Origin: Leptospira chreensis
GTDB taxonomy: Bacteria > Spirochaetota > Leptospiria > Leptospirales > Leptospiraceae
Assembly: GCF_016919165.1 (NCBI RefSeq)
Contig: NZ_JAFFPS010000071.1
Coordinates: 1 to 64,000, forward strand
DNA: 64,000 bases
Direction: 5' to 3'
Position 1 is the stretch's first letter. Every line of letters starts with the position of its first letter. Positions 27,840 to 36,933 of the stretch are shown here, in pieces. The position numbers were made by a program, and so were the translations under genes. The notes below the pieces were generated by a model, which worked only from the letters and a program-made list of their open reading frames with translations, was not told the DNA's origin and searched no databases.

Positions 27840-27973
27840 CATCCCCCGCGCCAGGGATCGATAGGGCTTGGTCTCACCCACTTTGGGTGAGACGGGAGCG
27901 TTAAGCGCACCCCGGAGGAGCCCGGTCGGTTTTGGGATACAATGTGAATCACCTAACCAAATTGAGGCGCACA
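27840..27973 (+). repeat. Structured intergenic repeat, copy 1
   Basis: This 134-base element begins CATC-CCCGCGCC and ends GAGGCGCACA. It matches 29891-30030 closely except in the central hairpin arms. The hairpin here is GTCTCACCCA, loop CTT, TGGGTGAGAC (27871-27893), ten perfect pairs. The ends (GCGCC and GGCGC) are also complementary. It starts just after the stop of the broken lipoprotein gene. It may be a mobile palindromic unit or encode a structured RNA. Confidence 0.8.
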
Positions 27974-28020
27974 GAACTTTACAACTTATGATTCAAAAAA
28001 ATAAATCCCAAAGGAATTCA

Positions 28021-28932
28021 ATGAGACTAAATAACTTAATCTTTCTTTTCTTCGTTTCTTCTTCTATCTTAAATGCAGAAGGAACCGTAACCAAACCAGC
28101 CACTTTTGAATATGGACTCAATGCACAGAACATCACTTATTTCCCTTATGAAACGAACAAATCCTTTGGATACAACCAATCTGAATTAAAAAATAACAAA
28201 GAACTCGTTTGCTTACCTTTCTTTAAATATCGAAACACAAATAAAAACTTTGGTTTTGATTTTGATATGGTGGATATAAGAACAAGTAACCTCTATTACA
28301 AAGCATATTACTTTAATAATAGTATTTATCCGACTACCTATGGATTTGGAAATGCCCAAAGGCAGGAATATAGGTTCCATTTCTATTATTTGCCTTTCGA
28401 TCATCAAATTTTCTACTTTGGACTTGGATTATTAAAAATTGATCGCTTTTACAATGTTGAAAATTACCAAGTGGCCAGTTTAATCAACTCTGACAAAATC
28501 AATTCTTATGGAATTTCTGTACTACTTCGCAGTAAAATTCAATTGATGGATGGTTTGGAATTAAATTTAGGATTTGATCCTTACGTAACCTATGGAAATC
28601 GTAATTTTGTAAATCAAAGAGTTAGCAATGGTTATTATGCTGATGGTGCTGTGGGCCCATACTTTTATCTATCCAAAACGAATCCAAATAACATTACGGA
28701 AATTTTAGGGTTTCAGGCAGAGATTTCGCTCTCTTATCAATTCTATGATCACTTAAAATTCTATGTTGGATTTAGCAGAAACCAGTCAACCATTCGATCC
28801 ATTAACTTTGACAAAACGAACTATACTTATGTAGGCGCAATAGACCATCTCTATGTTACCAACGAAAAAAAATATGATCGATTGGTTGATACATATAATT
28901 CGATTTATTTTGGAATATCAAATTCACATTAA
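28021..28932 (+). CDS. Putative outer-membrane beta-barrel protein
   Basis: The 303-residue protein starts at ATG 28021, which has AAAGGAA at the right distance; longer in-frame starts would run into the structured repeat. A signal peptide ends in L-N-A. The rest is rich in Tyr, Phe and Asn with alternating strands (F-Y-F-G-L-G-L-L, L-E-L-N-L-G-F-D-P-Y), as in outer-membrane barrels. No family is recognised. It and the next gene form an AT-rich pair enclosed by two direct copies of the structured repeat, so the pair may be a movable or deletable cassette. Confidence 0.75.
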   Translation: MRLNNLIFLFFVSSSILNAEGTVTKPATFEYGLNAQNITYFPYETNKSFGYNQSELKNNKELVCLPFFKYRNTNKNFGFDFDMVDIRTSNLYYKAYYFNNSIYPTTYGFGNAQRQEYRFHFYYLPFDHQIFYFGLGLLKIDRFYNVENYQVASLINSDKINSYGISVLLRSKIQLMDGLELNLGFDPYVTYGNRNFVNQRVSNGYYADGAVGPYFYLSKTNPNNITEILGFQAEISLSYQFYDHLKFYVGFSRNQSTIRSINFDKTNYTYVGAIDHLYVTNEKKYDRLVDTYNSIYFGISNSH

Positions 28933-29028
28933 TTAAACTTCAGAATATTAAGTTAATTCAACCTACAGGATACAATAACAGATATTTGTTGTGAAAAATT
29001 CACATCCAGAAAAAATAGTGATTCCATC

Positions 29029-29865
29029 ATGAAACTAAAAATAATTTTTATTCTAAGTTTACTTTTTGTTACAAATCTATTCTCCCAATCCAACTCGATT
29101 CGAAATCGTTTTTATCTGGAAGGCAATTACGGGGAAAGTTTTGGTTCTCCTACAAAACCTTCCGATATCAACAGTTCTCTGATGAATAAAAAAAACAATT
29201 TCCATAACCAAGGAGATGTGTTTGGGTCTTATACGACAGCCTATGGAACTGATTTGGAAAAATTGGCAAGTTTGTATGCGTTTGAAAACTCACCCAAGGG
29301 GAAAATCAATAGCCAGTCGAAGTCTTTGTTTTTTGAATATATTTTTAATTCAGGATTTGGACTTGGGTTTGGATTGTATGGGGTTGATTTTCAAGCCAAC
29401 GATATCGCTAACAAAAAATTTGATACAATATTTGAATTAGGAAATTTAAGTCGATTGAATCCGAATTTTAATGGGTATCCATTAACGCAGGTCATCCATT
29501 ATGAAATACTATCACCATACCAAACCTATTCTGATAATGATTTCTTACATATGCGTTATGCAAATGTACAGTTGGCATACCATTTTCTGCAAGATTCCAT
29601 TTTCGATCCATACATTCGAGTGGGTTTTGGTCTAGGTAAGGAAAGATTTTCGAAAGCAAATATTCTACAATCGAATGTAACAGTTGGTACAAGGATCTTT
29701 CTCTCGGAGCGTTTGTATTTAGTATTGGAAGTAGTTGGCACCAATTACGATGCTAGAAAAAAAATCCAAAGTCCCACTATAACCAATCTATCAAGAATGA
29801 AGGACGAACACATTTGGTCATTGCAAGATTATTCTGCTAAGGTAGGACTTGGAATTCGTTTTTAA
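29029..29865 (+). CDS. Putative outer-membrane beta-barrel protein ending in Phe
   Basis: The 278-residue protein has a 20-residue signal peptide (ending N-L-F-S). Its strands include F-Y-L-E-G-N-Y-G, F-G-L-G-F-G-L-Y-G and Y-I-R-V-G-F-G-L-G, and it ends G-L-G-I-R-F. The terminal Phe is the usual signal for outer-membrane assembly. It shares style but no obvious sequence identity with the gene at 28021. It lies 96 bases downstream of that gene, and the second structured repeat begins 25 bases after its stop. Confidence 0.78.
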   Translation: MKLKIIFILSLLFVTNLFSQSNSIRNRFYLEGNYGESFGSPTKPSDINSSLMNKKNNFHNQGDVFGSYTTAYGTDLEKLASLYAFENSPKGKINSQSKSLFFEYIFNSGFGLGFGLYGVDFQANDIANKKFDTIFELGNLSRLNPNFNGYPLTQVIHYEILSPYQTYSDNDFLHMRYANVQLAYHFLQDSIFDPYIRVGFGLGKERFSKANILQSNVTVGTRIFLSERLYLVLEVVGTNYDARKKIQSPTITNLSRMKDEHIWSLQDYSAKVGLGIRF

Positions 29866-29890
29866 AATTCAAATGAATCTTTGATAAAAC

Positions 29891-30030
29891 CATCTCCTGC
29901 GCCAGGGATCCGAAGGGCTTGGTCACCTGCCATCGCTCGATGGCGGGGGACGGGAGCGAAAGCGCACCCCGGAGTGAGCCCGGTCGGGTTTCGATAAGAC
30001 TACAATCACCTAACCATTTCGAGGCGCACA
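29891..30030 (+). repeat. Structured intergenic repeat, copy 2
   Basis: This 140-base direct copy of 27840-27973 shares GCGCCAGGGATC, GGGCTTGGTC, GACGGGAGCG, AAGCGCACCCCGGA, GAGCCCGGTCGG and CACCTAACCA. The hairpin arms differ: positions 29922-29935 pair with 29938-29951 with one mismatch and one G-T pair. Pairing is thus kept while sequence changed. The terminal TGCGCC and GGCGCA are exact complements. It ends where the pckA terminator begins. Confidence 0.8.
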
Positions 30031-30065
30031 AAAAAAGCCACTCCCCGTTTCCGTTAGAGTGGCTT
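30030..30065 (-). terminator. Rho-independent terminator of pckA
   Basis: On the minus strand, AAGCCACTC and GAGTGGCTT form a nine-pair stem (30035-30043 with 30057-30065) followed by a run of seven T. It lies about 80 bases after the pckA stop. This is the clearest terminator in the window. Confidence 0.85.
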
Positions 30066-30144
30066 CCTTGTTTCCGACTTGGCCGTTCACCAACTTACTT
30101 ACGTAAGCCGGCGAAATTGGTTTGGTGGGAACTGACTCTTTTCT

Positions 30145-31737
30145 TTAAGCGACAGGTCCGTATTGGCTGAAGTCAAATTCTTTGGAACCAGTGAGGTATT
30201 TTTTGTAGTTCTCAACAAATTGTTTTGCAAGGTCAGCTGCGGTTTTGTCGTAGTCTTCTTTGTTTTCCCAAGCGTTACGTGGGTTGAGGATATGAGAATC
30301 CACACCTTCTACGGTTTTAGGGAAGGATACTTGGAAAACTGGGTGTTTTTCAAACTCGGATTTTTCAATGTTACCGTTTAGGATTTCATTGATGATTTGG
30401 CGAGTGGCAGGAAGGTTCATACGTTTTCCTACACCATACTTTCCACCAACAAGACCTGTGTTGATAAGGTATGCGTTTACTTTGTGCTCATTCATTTTTT
30501 CACCAAGTAACTTTGCATAGTATGTTGGGTGAAGAGTCATAAACGCCTGACCAAAACATGCAGAGAAAGTTGCTTGTGGTTCTTTCACACCACGCTCTGT
30601 TCCCGCAACCTTTGCTGTGTAACCAGAAAGGAAGTGATACATAGCTTGTTCGATAGAAAGTTTAGAAACCGCAGGAAGAACACCGTAAGCATCGTAAGTA
30701 AGGAAAATCACAGTGTTTGGGTGACCTGCTTTAGATCCTGGTTGGATGTTATCGATGTGAAAAATGGGATAAGATACACGAGTGTTTTCTGTTTTTGCGG
30801 CAGAAGAGTAATCCACTTTCTTAGAAGTTGCATCATACACAACGTTTTCGAGAAGGGCATCACGACGGATGGCTGCATAGATTTCTGGTTCTGTTTTTGG
30901 ATCTAGGTTGATGGTTTTTGCATAACATCCACCTTCAATGTTGAAGATACCATTGTTGTCCCAACCATGTTCATCATCACCGATGAGTTTGCGGTTTGGA
31001 TCTGTAGAAAGAGTGGTTTTTCCTGTTCCCGAAAGACCAAAGAAAAGTGCGCTATCTCCGTCTTTACCAACGTTCGCTGAACAGTGCATAGTGAGCACGT
31101 TTTTCAGTGGTAAGTAGTAGTTCATTACGGAGAAGATTCCTTTTTTCATCTCTCCACCGTATTCGGTTCCACCGATGATACATATCTTTTTTGCTAAGTG
31201 GAAGATCACGAATACATCGGAGTTAAGACCGTGTTCTTTGTATTTTGCGTTTTTGTAACCAGAAGCGTTGATGATAGTAAATTCTGGATGAAGTTTTTCA
31301 AGTTCTTCCTTAGTCGGGCGAAGGAACATGTTGGTGCAAAAATGGTGTTGCCAAGCTCTTTCAGTAACCACACGGAGAGAGATTCGTGTGTCATCGTTAG
31401 TTCCAGCATGACCATCAAAAACATAAAGTTTTTTGTTATCGAGAAATTTCGTTACTTCTGCATAGAGTTCAGTGAAGATGGCTTCGGAAACCTTTGTGTT
31501 GACCGGACCCCACCAAATGTTGTTTTGGGAAGAAGGTTCATCGACAAAATATTTGTCTTTAGGGGAGCGACCCGTAAAAATTCCGGTATCTACCATCATC
31601 GTTCCGTTATCGGAAGTTACGCCTTCTTTGTTGTTCAATTCGTGCTGGTAAATTTCTTCGTAAGATAAGTTATGGAAGACTTCGGATGGTTTAAGGCCTA
31701 ATTCAGCAAGGCCGCGCAGATTAGTAGATACTGACAT
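30145..31737 (-). CDS. pckA: Phosphoenolpyruvate carboxykinase (ATP)
   Basis: The 530-residue enzyme is full length for the ATP-dependent PEPCK family, which turns oxaloacetate and ATP into phosphoenolpyruvate and CO2, the entry to gluconeogenesis. Seen are T-G-R-S-P-K-D-K-Y near 53-61, the P-loop [11 protein letters not shown] near residue 240, and the following D-D-E-H-G-W. The ATG at 31737 has GAGGAGA upstream, a strong ribosome site. It is divergent from glgA, which fits a fat-burning organism that must make its own sugars (inference). A strong terminator follows. Confidence 0.97.
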   Translation of the reverse strand: MSVSTNLRGLAELGLKPSEVFHNLSYEEIYQHELNNKEGVTSDNGTMMVDTGIFTGRSPKDKYFVDEPSSQNNIWWGPVNTKVSEAIFTELYAEVTKFLDNKKLYVFDGHAGTNDDTRISLRVVTERAWQHHFCTNMFLRPTKEELEKLHPEFTIINASGYKNAKYKEHGLNSDVFVIFHLAKKICIIGGTEYGGEMKKGIFSVMNYYLPLKNVLTMHCSANVGKDGDSALFFGLSGTGKTTLSTDPNRKLIGDDEHGWDNNGIFNIEGGCYAKTINLDPKTEPEIYAAIRRDALLENVVYDATSKKVDYSSAAKTENTRVSYPIFHIDNIQPGSKAGHPNTVIFLTYDAYGVLPAVSKLSIEQAMYHFLSGYTAKVAGTERGVKEPQATFSACFGQAFMTLHPTYYAKLLGEKMNEHKVNAYLINTGLVGGKYGVGKRMNLPATRQIINEILNGNIEKSEFEKHPVFQVSFPKTVEGVDSHILNPRNAWENKEDYDKTAADLAKQFVENYKKYLTGSKEFDFSQYGPVA

Positions 31738-31807
31738 GGATCTCTCCTCGATTTCACTTTGTGTTTTTCTAGCTTCTTATTTTGCGAGTCGGTGTCAATA
31801 ACAGAAA

Positions 31808-33238
31808 ATGAAGATTCTACATGCATCCGCAGAATATTTTCCCTACATCAAGATGGGTGGCCTTGCCGACATGCTTGCTTCTCTTACGAAAGAGCAGGCA
31901 AAGACGGAAGAAGTTTATGTCGCATTGCCTCTGATTGGCAAGTTGGGAAAACCTCCCCAATATACGGGCAAAGTGTATCCTGCCCTACTCCCCCAAGATG
32001 CCGAAATAGATTCCCTTGTGGTCTCGGTTCTCAAAACTTCCCGGTTTTTGGAAGCCAAAGAATCCGGGGTCACTTTGTACTTTTTCCAATCAGACCTCTT
32101 CCAAACTTTAGATTCCATCTATGGACACAAAGAAGAACACTTTCGGTTTGCGATGTTCTCTTACGCTTGTTATGCTTTAAGTCAAATTCTGAAAGTGGAT
32201 GTTTTTCATGCGCATGATTGGCATACAGCCCTTTCCCTTGCCTTACAAAAAGATTCCGCCTTCCCCATCCCCACAGTTTTCACCATCCACAATTTGGCGT
32301 ACCAAGGAGATCATCCGTTTTGGATGACTGGATTCTTAAAAGAAGAACCCTTTCGGCTGGTGACAAGTCCCTTTGACCACGATGGGAAATGCAATTATAT
32401 GAAGGCCGGAATTCTTTCCGCGAACCAAATTACCACCGTCAGTCCCGGTTACAGAGAAGAAACACTCGCAGAGCCCAATGGATTTGGTCTGAGTTATTGT
32501 TTGAACCAAAGGGCAAAAGACTACTCGGGAATTTTGAATGGAATTGATACGGATGAATGGAATCCAAAAGAAGACAAACGAATCGATCAAACTTTTTCGG
32601 ATGCAAACTGGAAAGCGGGCAAGTTAAAAAACAAAACAAAACTGTTTCAGGAAATCGGAAGGCCACTGATGCCTTTGGATGCCCCTTTGGTAGGACTCAT
32701 TGGCAGACTTACCTACCAAAAAGGATATCCTACATTCTTAAAAGCAGTTTTAGAAAGACTACACCTACCACACCGTTATGTGGTTCTTGGTTCCGGTGAC
32801 CCAGAAACAGAAAATGCTTTCTCTCAACTTTCAGAATCCATTCCCGATGTATTTTATTTTTACAAAGGTTACAATGAAAGTCTAGCCCACAAAATCGAAG
32901 CCGCCAGTGATTTTTTTCTGATGCCATCCCTCTTTGAACCCTGTGGGCTCAACCAAATGTACAGCCATGCCTATGGAACGATTCCCATTGTATCGCGTGT
33001 GGGGGGATTACGTGATACAGTCGAAGAATCCAGTATTTTAGAATACAAAACAGGTATTGTCTTTGAACCGAATGATGTGAGTTCGCTGGGATATGCATTG
33101 GAACGAGCCAAAGATTTGTTCTTTTCACAAGAAAGAGATATCGTAGTGAAAAACATTATGAATTTGGATTGGAGTTGGGAAAAAAGAAAAATAGAATACC
33201 AATCAGTCTACTCGAAAGCCATTGAATTGAATATTTAG
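31808..33238 (+). CDS. glgA: Glycogen (starch) synthase
   Basis: The 476-residue GT5 glycosyltransferase has K-M-G-G-L at 15-19, the ADP-glucose-binding K-x-G-G-L motif, H-A-H-D-W near 137, G-I-D-T-D-E-W-N-P near 250, and the late F-E-P-C-G-L-N-Q-M site. It adds glucose from ADP-glucose to glycogen or a storage/cell-surface glucan. It is divergent from pckA, with 70 bases between the two starts, so both promoters must overlap there. No other glg genes are in view. Confidence 0.95.
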   Translation: MKILHASAEYFPYIKMGGLADMLASLTKEQAKTEEVYVALPLIGKLGKPPQYTGKVYPALLPQDAEIDSLVVSVLKTSRFLEAKESGVTLYFFQSDLFQTLDSIYGHKEEHFRFAMFSYACYALSQILKVDVFHAHDWHTALSLALQKDSAFPIPTVFTIHNLAYQGDHPFWMTGFLKEEPFRLVTSPFDHDGKCNYMKAGILSANQITTVSPGYREETLAEPNGFGLSYCLNQRAKDYSGILNGIDTDEWNPKEDKRIDQTFSDANWKAGKLKNKTKLFQEIGRPLMPLDAPLVGLIGRLTYQKGYPTFLKAVLERLHLPHRYVVLGSGDPETENAFSQLSESIPDVFYFYKGYNESLAHKIEAASDFFLMPSLFEPCGLNQMYSHAYGTIPIVSRVGGLRDTVEESSILEYKTGIVFEPNDVSSLGYALERAKDLFFSQERDIVVKNIMNLDWSWEKRKIEYQSVYSKAIELNI

Positions 33239-33293
33239 TCAATTTATTCTATTCATTAAGAAGGGGTTTGGATTCGATTGTTATCACTAGTAT

Positions 33294-34808
33294 ATGAAAT
33301 TTTTCTCTTTTCCTGTTTTTGTTTTGGTTCTTCTCACATCTTCCTGCAAATTAAAACTCAATAACCCAAGCGACCCTACCTCACAAGATTTTTTCCTTAC
33401 CAATCTAATCAGAGCTTATTTATTATCTGATCCTTGTTTAAACTTTCGAACTTGGAAAAAAACGTATGGAACCGGAACCTTTAAAACAACGGGATCCGAT
33501 TTAATCACCCTCTCGAATGGAGACTATTTAATATCTGGGGTCACACAAGAATATTTGATTTCGGGTTCTCCAGCAGGAGTCACTAACAGTTTCGTTGGCA
33601 GTTCCGGAATTACTTTGAATACGTTCTTAATGCGTGTTTCAAAAGATAACGGAGAGATTCTTTGGGTGGATTATCTGGGTGAAGCCAGTGGCGAAGTAAC
33701 CTATAAACCAAAATTAAGAAAATATTCAAATGGCGACATTTCTGTTGCTTTTATAGTTACAGGTGCATCGCAACCAACTCCCCTCAATGCCAAGTCAGGA
33801 ATCAACATCCCTTCTCTCTTTGTAGGTAGGATTCGTGAAAATGGAACACGCGTTTGGTATACCTACTTTGATTCAGACAGTATTGGAATCTATGTTGTCT
33901 CTGCAATGGATGTATCCAACAGCTTACATGTGTTTATTGAAAATATTGGAAGCCATATAGCATTTGTCGATGGGCCAGGCATTAATAACTCAACTCTTGG
34001 TGGAGGAACTGACTCAGACTTCATCCATGTTGCCGTAAATGAAAATGGCTCAATGGCCTACCAAAGATACTTTTCCAGCTCAGGAAATGATTTTATCTTT
34101 GGAGCTGAAACCAACTCGTCTGGATTATTTATCACCGGGGCCACAAACCAAAGTGTCAGTGGAACTTCACACCCTAACGCTGATTCTGTGGTTCCTTTTG
34201 TCATGAAATTGAATGAAGCAGATGGAACTATACTTTGGTATTCTTATTTGGGAATTGCGGCAGAAGGTGACTATGGCGATCCTAATCGTTTCCTTGTGAA
34301 AGATGATATGATTTATACAATCGGCTCAGCTCGTTTTACCTATGGCAGTCCTGCGGAACCAACGGTAGCAGCTGATGGAGTCAGAAAACATTTTCTATTT
34401 TCCAAATTGAATACGAATGGTGCGGTTCAATGGAATTCTTTTTTAGGAAATTCCTCTGAGGATGTGTTAGCCATGACAGAAGCAGAACCAATCATCCTTT
34501 CCTCAGGCCAACTTTTGGTAAGAACCCAAGCCACTGCCACTAGCGGTCGTTTCACTTCGTTACCCGATGCAACCACTGGCGGGGGAGTTGGCCCTTATAC
34601 ATTGGCTGATGTTTTTATCAACCCACAAGTAGGAACTTTCAATCGCTTTCATTATTCTTCCAACTTAACATCCCCAACACAGGAGCGAACAGAAGTGATG
34701 CGAGAGGTTTGTTCAGGAAAATTGGCTCGTTTGAATTATACAAAATTTACAGCGTCGCCTTCTCCCAATCCGACACAAATCTCAATCGAGAATGTGAGTT
34801 TGCCTTAA
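33294..34808 (+). CDS. CKxxLNNP-family lipoprotein, copy 1
   Basis: This is the first of three tandem paralogs. The 504-residue protein has the lipobox T-S-S-C near residue 18, and the mature start reads C-K-L-K-L-N-N-P-S-D-P-T-S. The body is beta-rich with repeats such as I-L-W-V-D-Y-L-G, V-W-Y-T-Y-F-D-S, I-L-W-Y-S-Y-L-G and V-Q-W-N-S-F-L-G, each after G-N/D-G, as in propeller-fold bacterial proteins. One Cys near residue 45 (D-P-C-L) and one near the end (E-V-C-S-G-K) occur in all three copies and may close the propeller by a disulfide. Function is unknown. Confidence 0.85.
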   Translation: MKFFSFPVFVLVLLTSSCKLKLNNPSDPTSQDFFLTNLIRAYLLSDPCLNFRTWKKTYGTGTFKTTGSDLITLSNGDYLISGVTQEYLISGSPAGVTNSFVGSSGITLNTFLMRVSKDNGEILWVDYLGEASGEVTYKPKLRKYSNGDISVAFIVTGASQPTPLNAKSGINIPSLFVGRIRENGTRVWYTYFDSDSIGIYVVSAMDVSNSLHVFIENIGSHIAFVDGPGINNSTLGGGTDSDFIHVAVNENGSMAYQRYFSSSGNDFIFGAETNSSGLFITGATNQSVSGTSHPNADSVVPFVMKLNEADGTILWYSYLGIAAEGDYGDPNRFLVKDDMIYTIGSARFTYGSPAEPTVAADGVRKHFLFSKLNTNGAVQWNSFLGNSSEDVLAMTEAEPIILSSGQLLVRTQATATSGRFTSLPDATTGGGVGPYTLADVFINPQVGTFNRFHYSSNLTSPTQERTEVMREVCSGKLARLNYTKFTASPSPNPTQISIENVSLP

Positions 34809-35039
34809 GTGTAAAAAGAGAACTGAACGTAAGACAAATCAAAGCACTTGCAGAAAAGTTCAAAATCTCAATAACCTATACCCAACCTCAACCTCGTACC
34901 CCTCGCAATTCCCCAAAATTTTTCTTATATAATCCCACAAATGACTTGAGAATCTTCCTCCTTTCTGTTCTCTTTTAGAATCTAAATTCAATAATTAATT
35001 TCCATCTTCCGTTTGGGGTTGATGGATTTGGAAAGAACT

Positions 35040-36656
35040 ATGGTCTCGCATTCAAGAATTCGGAAGTTTGCCTTTCTATTTCTCAGCCTTTTCTATCTCA
35101 GTTTCTCTTTTGGTCATTGCAAATTGGATTTAAACAATCCGAGTGATCCGAGATCGAGAAGTTTTTTGGAGACGGCGATTTGGAATGCGTATCTGAATTC
35201 TAGATGTATCCCCGATGCCCGAGGAAGTTTTTCCTTGGGGACAGGAAATACATTAATCGTCCCTCTTTCCATCAGAGCATTAAGGAGTGGAAACACTGTA
35301 GTCACAGCTGTGACTCAAGAACCCTTGGTTTGGAATGGAAACACCTACGGAATCCATAACAACCACCAAAACTCTGCTTTAAATGGAGTGGTCTTTGTCA
35401 TTGATAGATATTTTTCTCGCATTCTTTGGTTAGACTATATTGGAGAAATGAGTTACGGAGTTGAAACTTGGGCTCATCCTGACGTCATTTCAGTTGATGA
35501 GTATTCCAATGGGGATCTAGGATTTTTTGCACTTGTTAATGGAACTGGCAGAACCAATACATTGAATGCAAAAACCGGTACACTGGCATTTTTTCTTTCT
35601 AGATACAATCAGTATTCTGGTGAAATTGTTTGGCAAGGATATGCAAACAAAGACAATACAAGATTTTCCAATAAGGGTTATTCCATGACTGTCACCCCTT
35701 CTGATCAAATGGCGATTTTGTATCAAGGGATCTCCGAAGCGTCTACACCTACTATTGATTCCACGGGCTTAAGTTATCCTGGTTTGCCAGCACCAGCAAC
35801 TTCATCCAATTCTTCTTTAGCAAGTCAGAAAGAAATTGCCATTGCTTTAGTTGATGGAAGTGGACATGGAATCAGCCAGAAGTTTTTACCTAACACTGGT
35901 TTATCGACGGAGGCATTTTTTTTCAAATCCTATTTAGATAGGATATTAATCGTAGGCGATACTTTCAATGAATTTGCATCATTCTCCGGCCACCCAAGAC
36001 CGACTGAAGCACGGGGTTTTTATGGGATTCTAAATTCATCTTTTAATTGGGATGCAGTAAGTTACTACGGTCCAACAACTGCTTCTACAACTTACAAAAC
36101 ACAAAAAGCAATTTTGAACAACGAGGAAATTTTTATTGCAAGTCTAATAGATCAACCCTATTCAACACCTAACACGATCCATTTATACCAAGGAAGCTCT
36201 GGAAGAAGAAACTATCAAATTCTAAAGCCAGATCAAAGTTCAACTAGTTTACTCTGGAGTCAATACTTAGGAACGACAGGTTATAATGTGCCGGATGTTC
36301 TTCCTGGTAATCTTATCTATAACAATGCTCGAGGAGAGGTAGTAGGAAACCTACTTACAGTTGATAATGGAACTCCATTCACAGGAATTTCACCAGCACT
36401 TATTTCTGGATCTGTTCAATACGCGTTAGGACAAGCCAGATTAAAAATGAATCCTTCTACCGGTGCATTCAATCAAATCCAACTCTATGAAGGAAGTTCT
36501 GATGTCAGCGGAAATAACGGAAGATTTATTTCGAACCAAGCAGAAGTTTGTTCAGGAAGAATGGTGACTATCTTCAACTTGTTTAATTCCTTCTCGACGA
36601 TTACTACAGCGAGATGGATGGAAGTTTCGACTCGGCCTGCGGCTGAGGAACCTTAA
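35040..36656 (+). CDS. CKxxLNNP-family lipoprotein, copy 2
   Basis: The protein of 538 residues starts at ATG 35040 (GGAAAG upstream; a TTG at 35013 is less likely). The lipobox is F-G-H-C, then C-K-L-D-L-N-N-P-S-D-P-R-S. It keeps the L-W-L-D-Y-I-G, V-W-Q-G-Y and L-L-W-S-Q-Y-L-G blade marks and the two cysteines (S-R-C-I-P-D and E-V-C-S-G-R). It ends S-T-R-P-A-A-E-E-P, nearly the same as copy 3. It follows copy 1 after a 231-base gap that holds no gene I can support. Confidence 0.85.
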   Translation: MVSHSRIRKFAFLFLSLFYLSFSFGHCKLDLNNPSDPRSRSFLETAIWNAYLNSRCIPDARGSFSLGTGNTLIVPLSIRALRSGNTVVTAVTQEPLVWNGNTYGIHNNHQNSALNGVVFVIDRYFSRILWLDYIGEMSYGVETWAHPDVISVDEYSNGDLGFFALVNGTGRTNTLNAKTGTLAFFLSRYNQYSGEIVWQGYANKDNTRFSNKGYSMTVTPSDQMAILYQGISEASTPTIDSTGLSYPGLPAPATSSNSSLASQKEIAIALVDGSGHGISQKFLPNTGLSTEAFFFKSYLDRILIVGDTFNEFASFSGHPRPTEARGFYGILNSSFNWDAVSYYGPTTASTTYKTQKAILNNEEIFIASLIDQPYSTPNTIHLYQGSSGRRNYQILKPDQSSTSLLWSQYLGTTGYNVPDVLPGNLIYNNARGEVVGNLLTVDNGTPFTGISPALISGSVQYALGQARLKMNPSTGAFNQIQLYEGSSDVSGNNGRFISNQAEVCSGRMVTIFNLFNSFSTITTARWMEVSTRPAAEEP

Positions 36657-36933
36657 ACCATAAATATATCCGCTACGAACCACAGGGATTTATACCCAAG
36701 ACATCAAAACAATTGAGACACTTTTTTAGAGAATAAGCGCATTCGAAATACAGAATATTCAATTTTTAATAAATAAGAAAATCGATCAAAATCAATACTT
36801 ACTTAAAATATCTTTAAATTACGAGTGTATCGCTTTAGGGATTTCAACAAAGGACTTGAGGAATTCACCACTTCTTCCAATATGACCTAAATAGAAAAAA
36901 CCTTTCTCATCAGAAAGTAAATTTAGTTTGGCA

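Noticed and set aside
34809..35039. Gap between the first two CKxxLNNP genes as a gene remnant
   Set aside because: Translations show no blade motif or other coding-like sequence.
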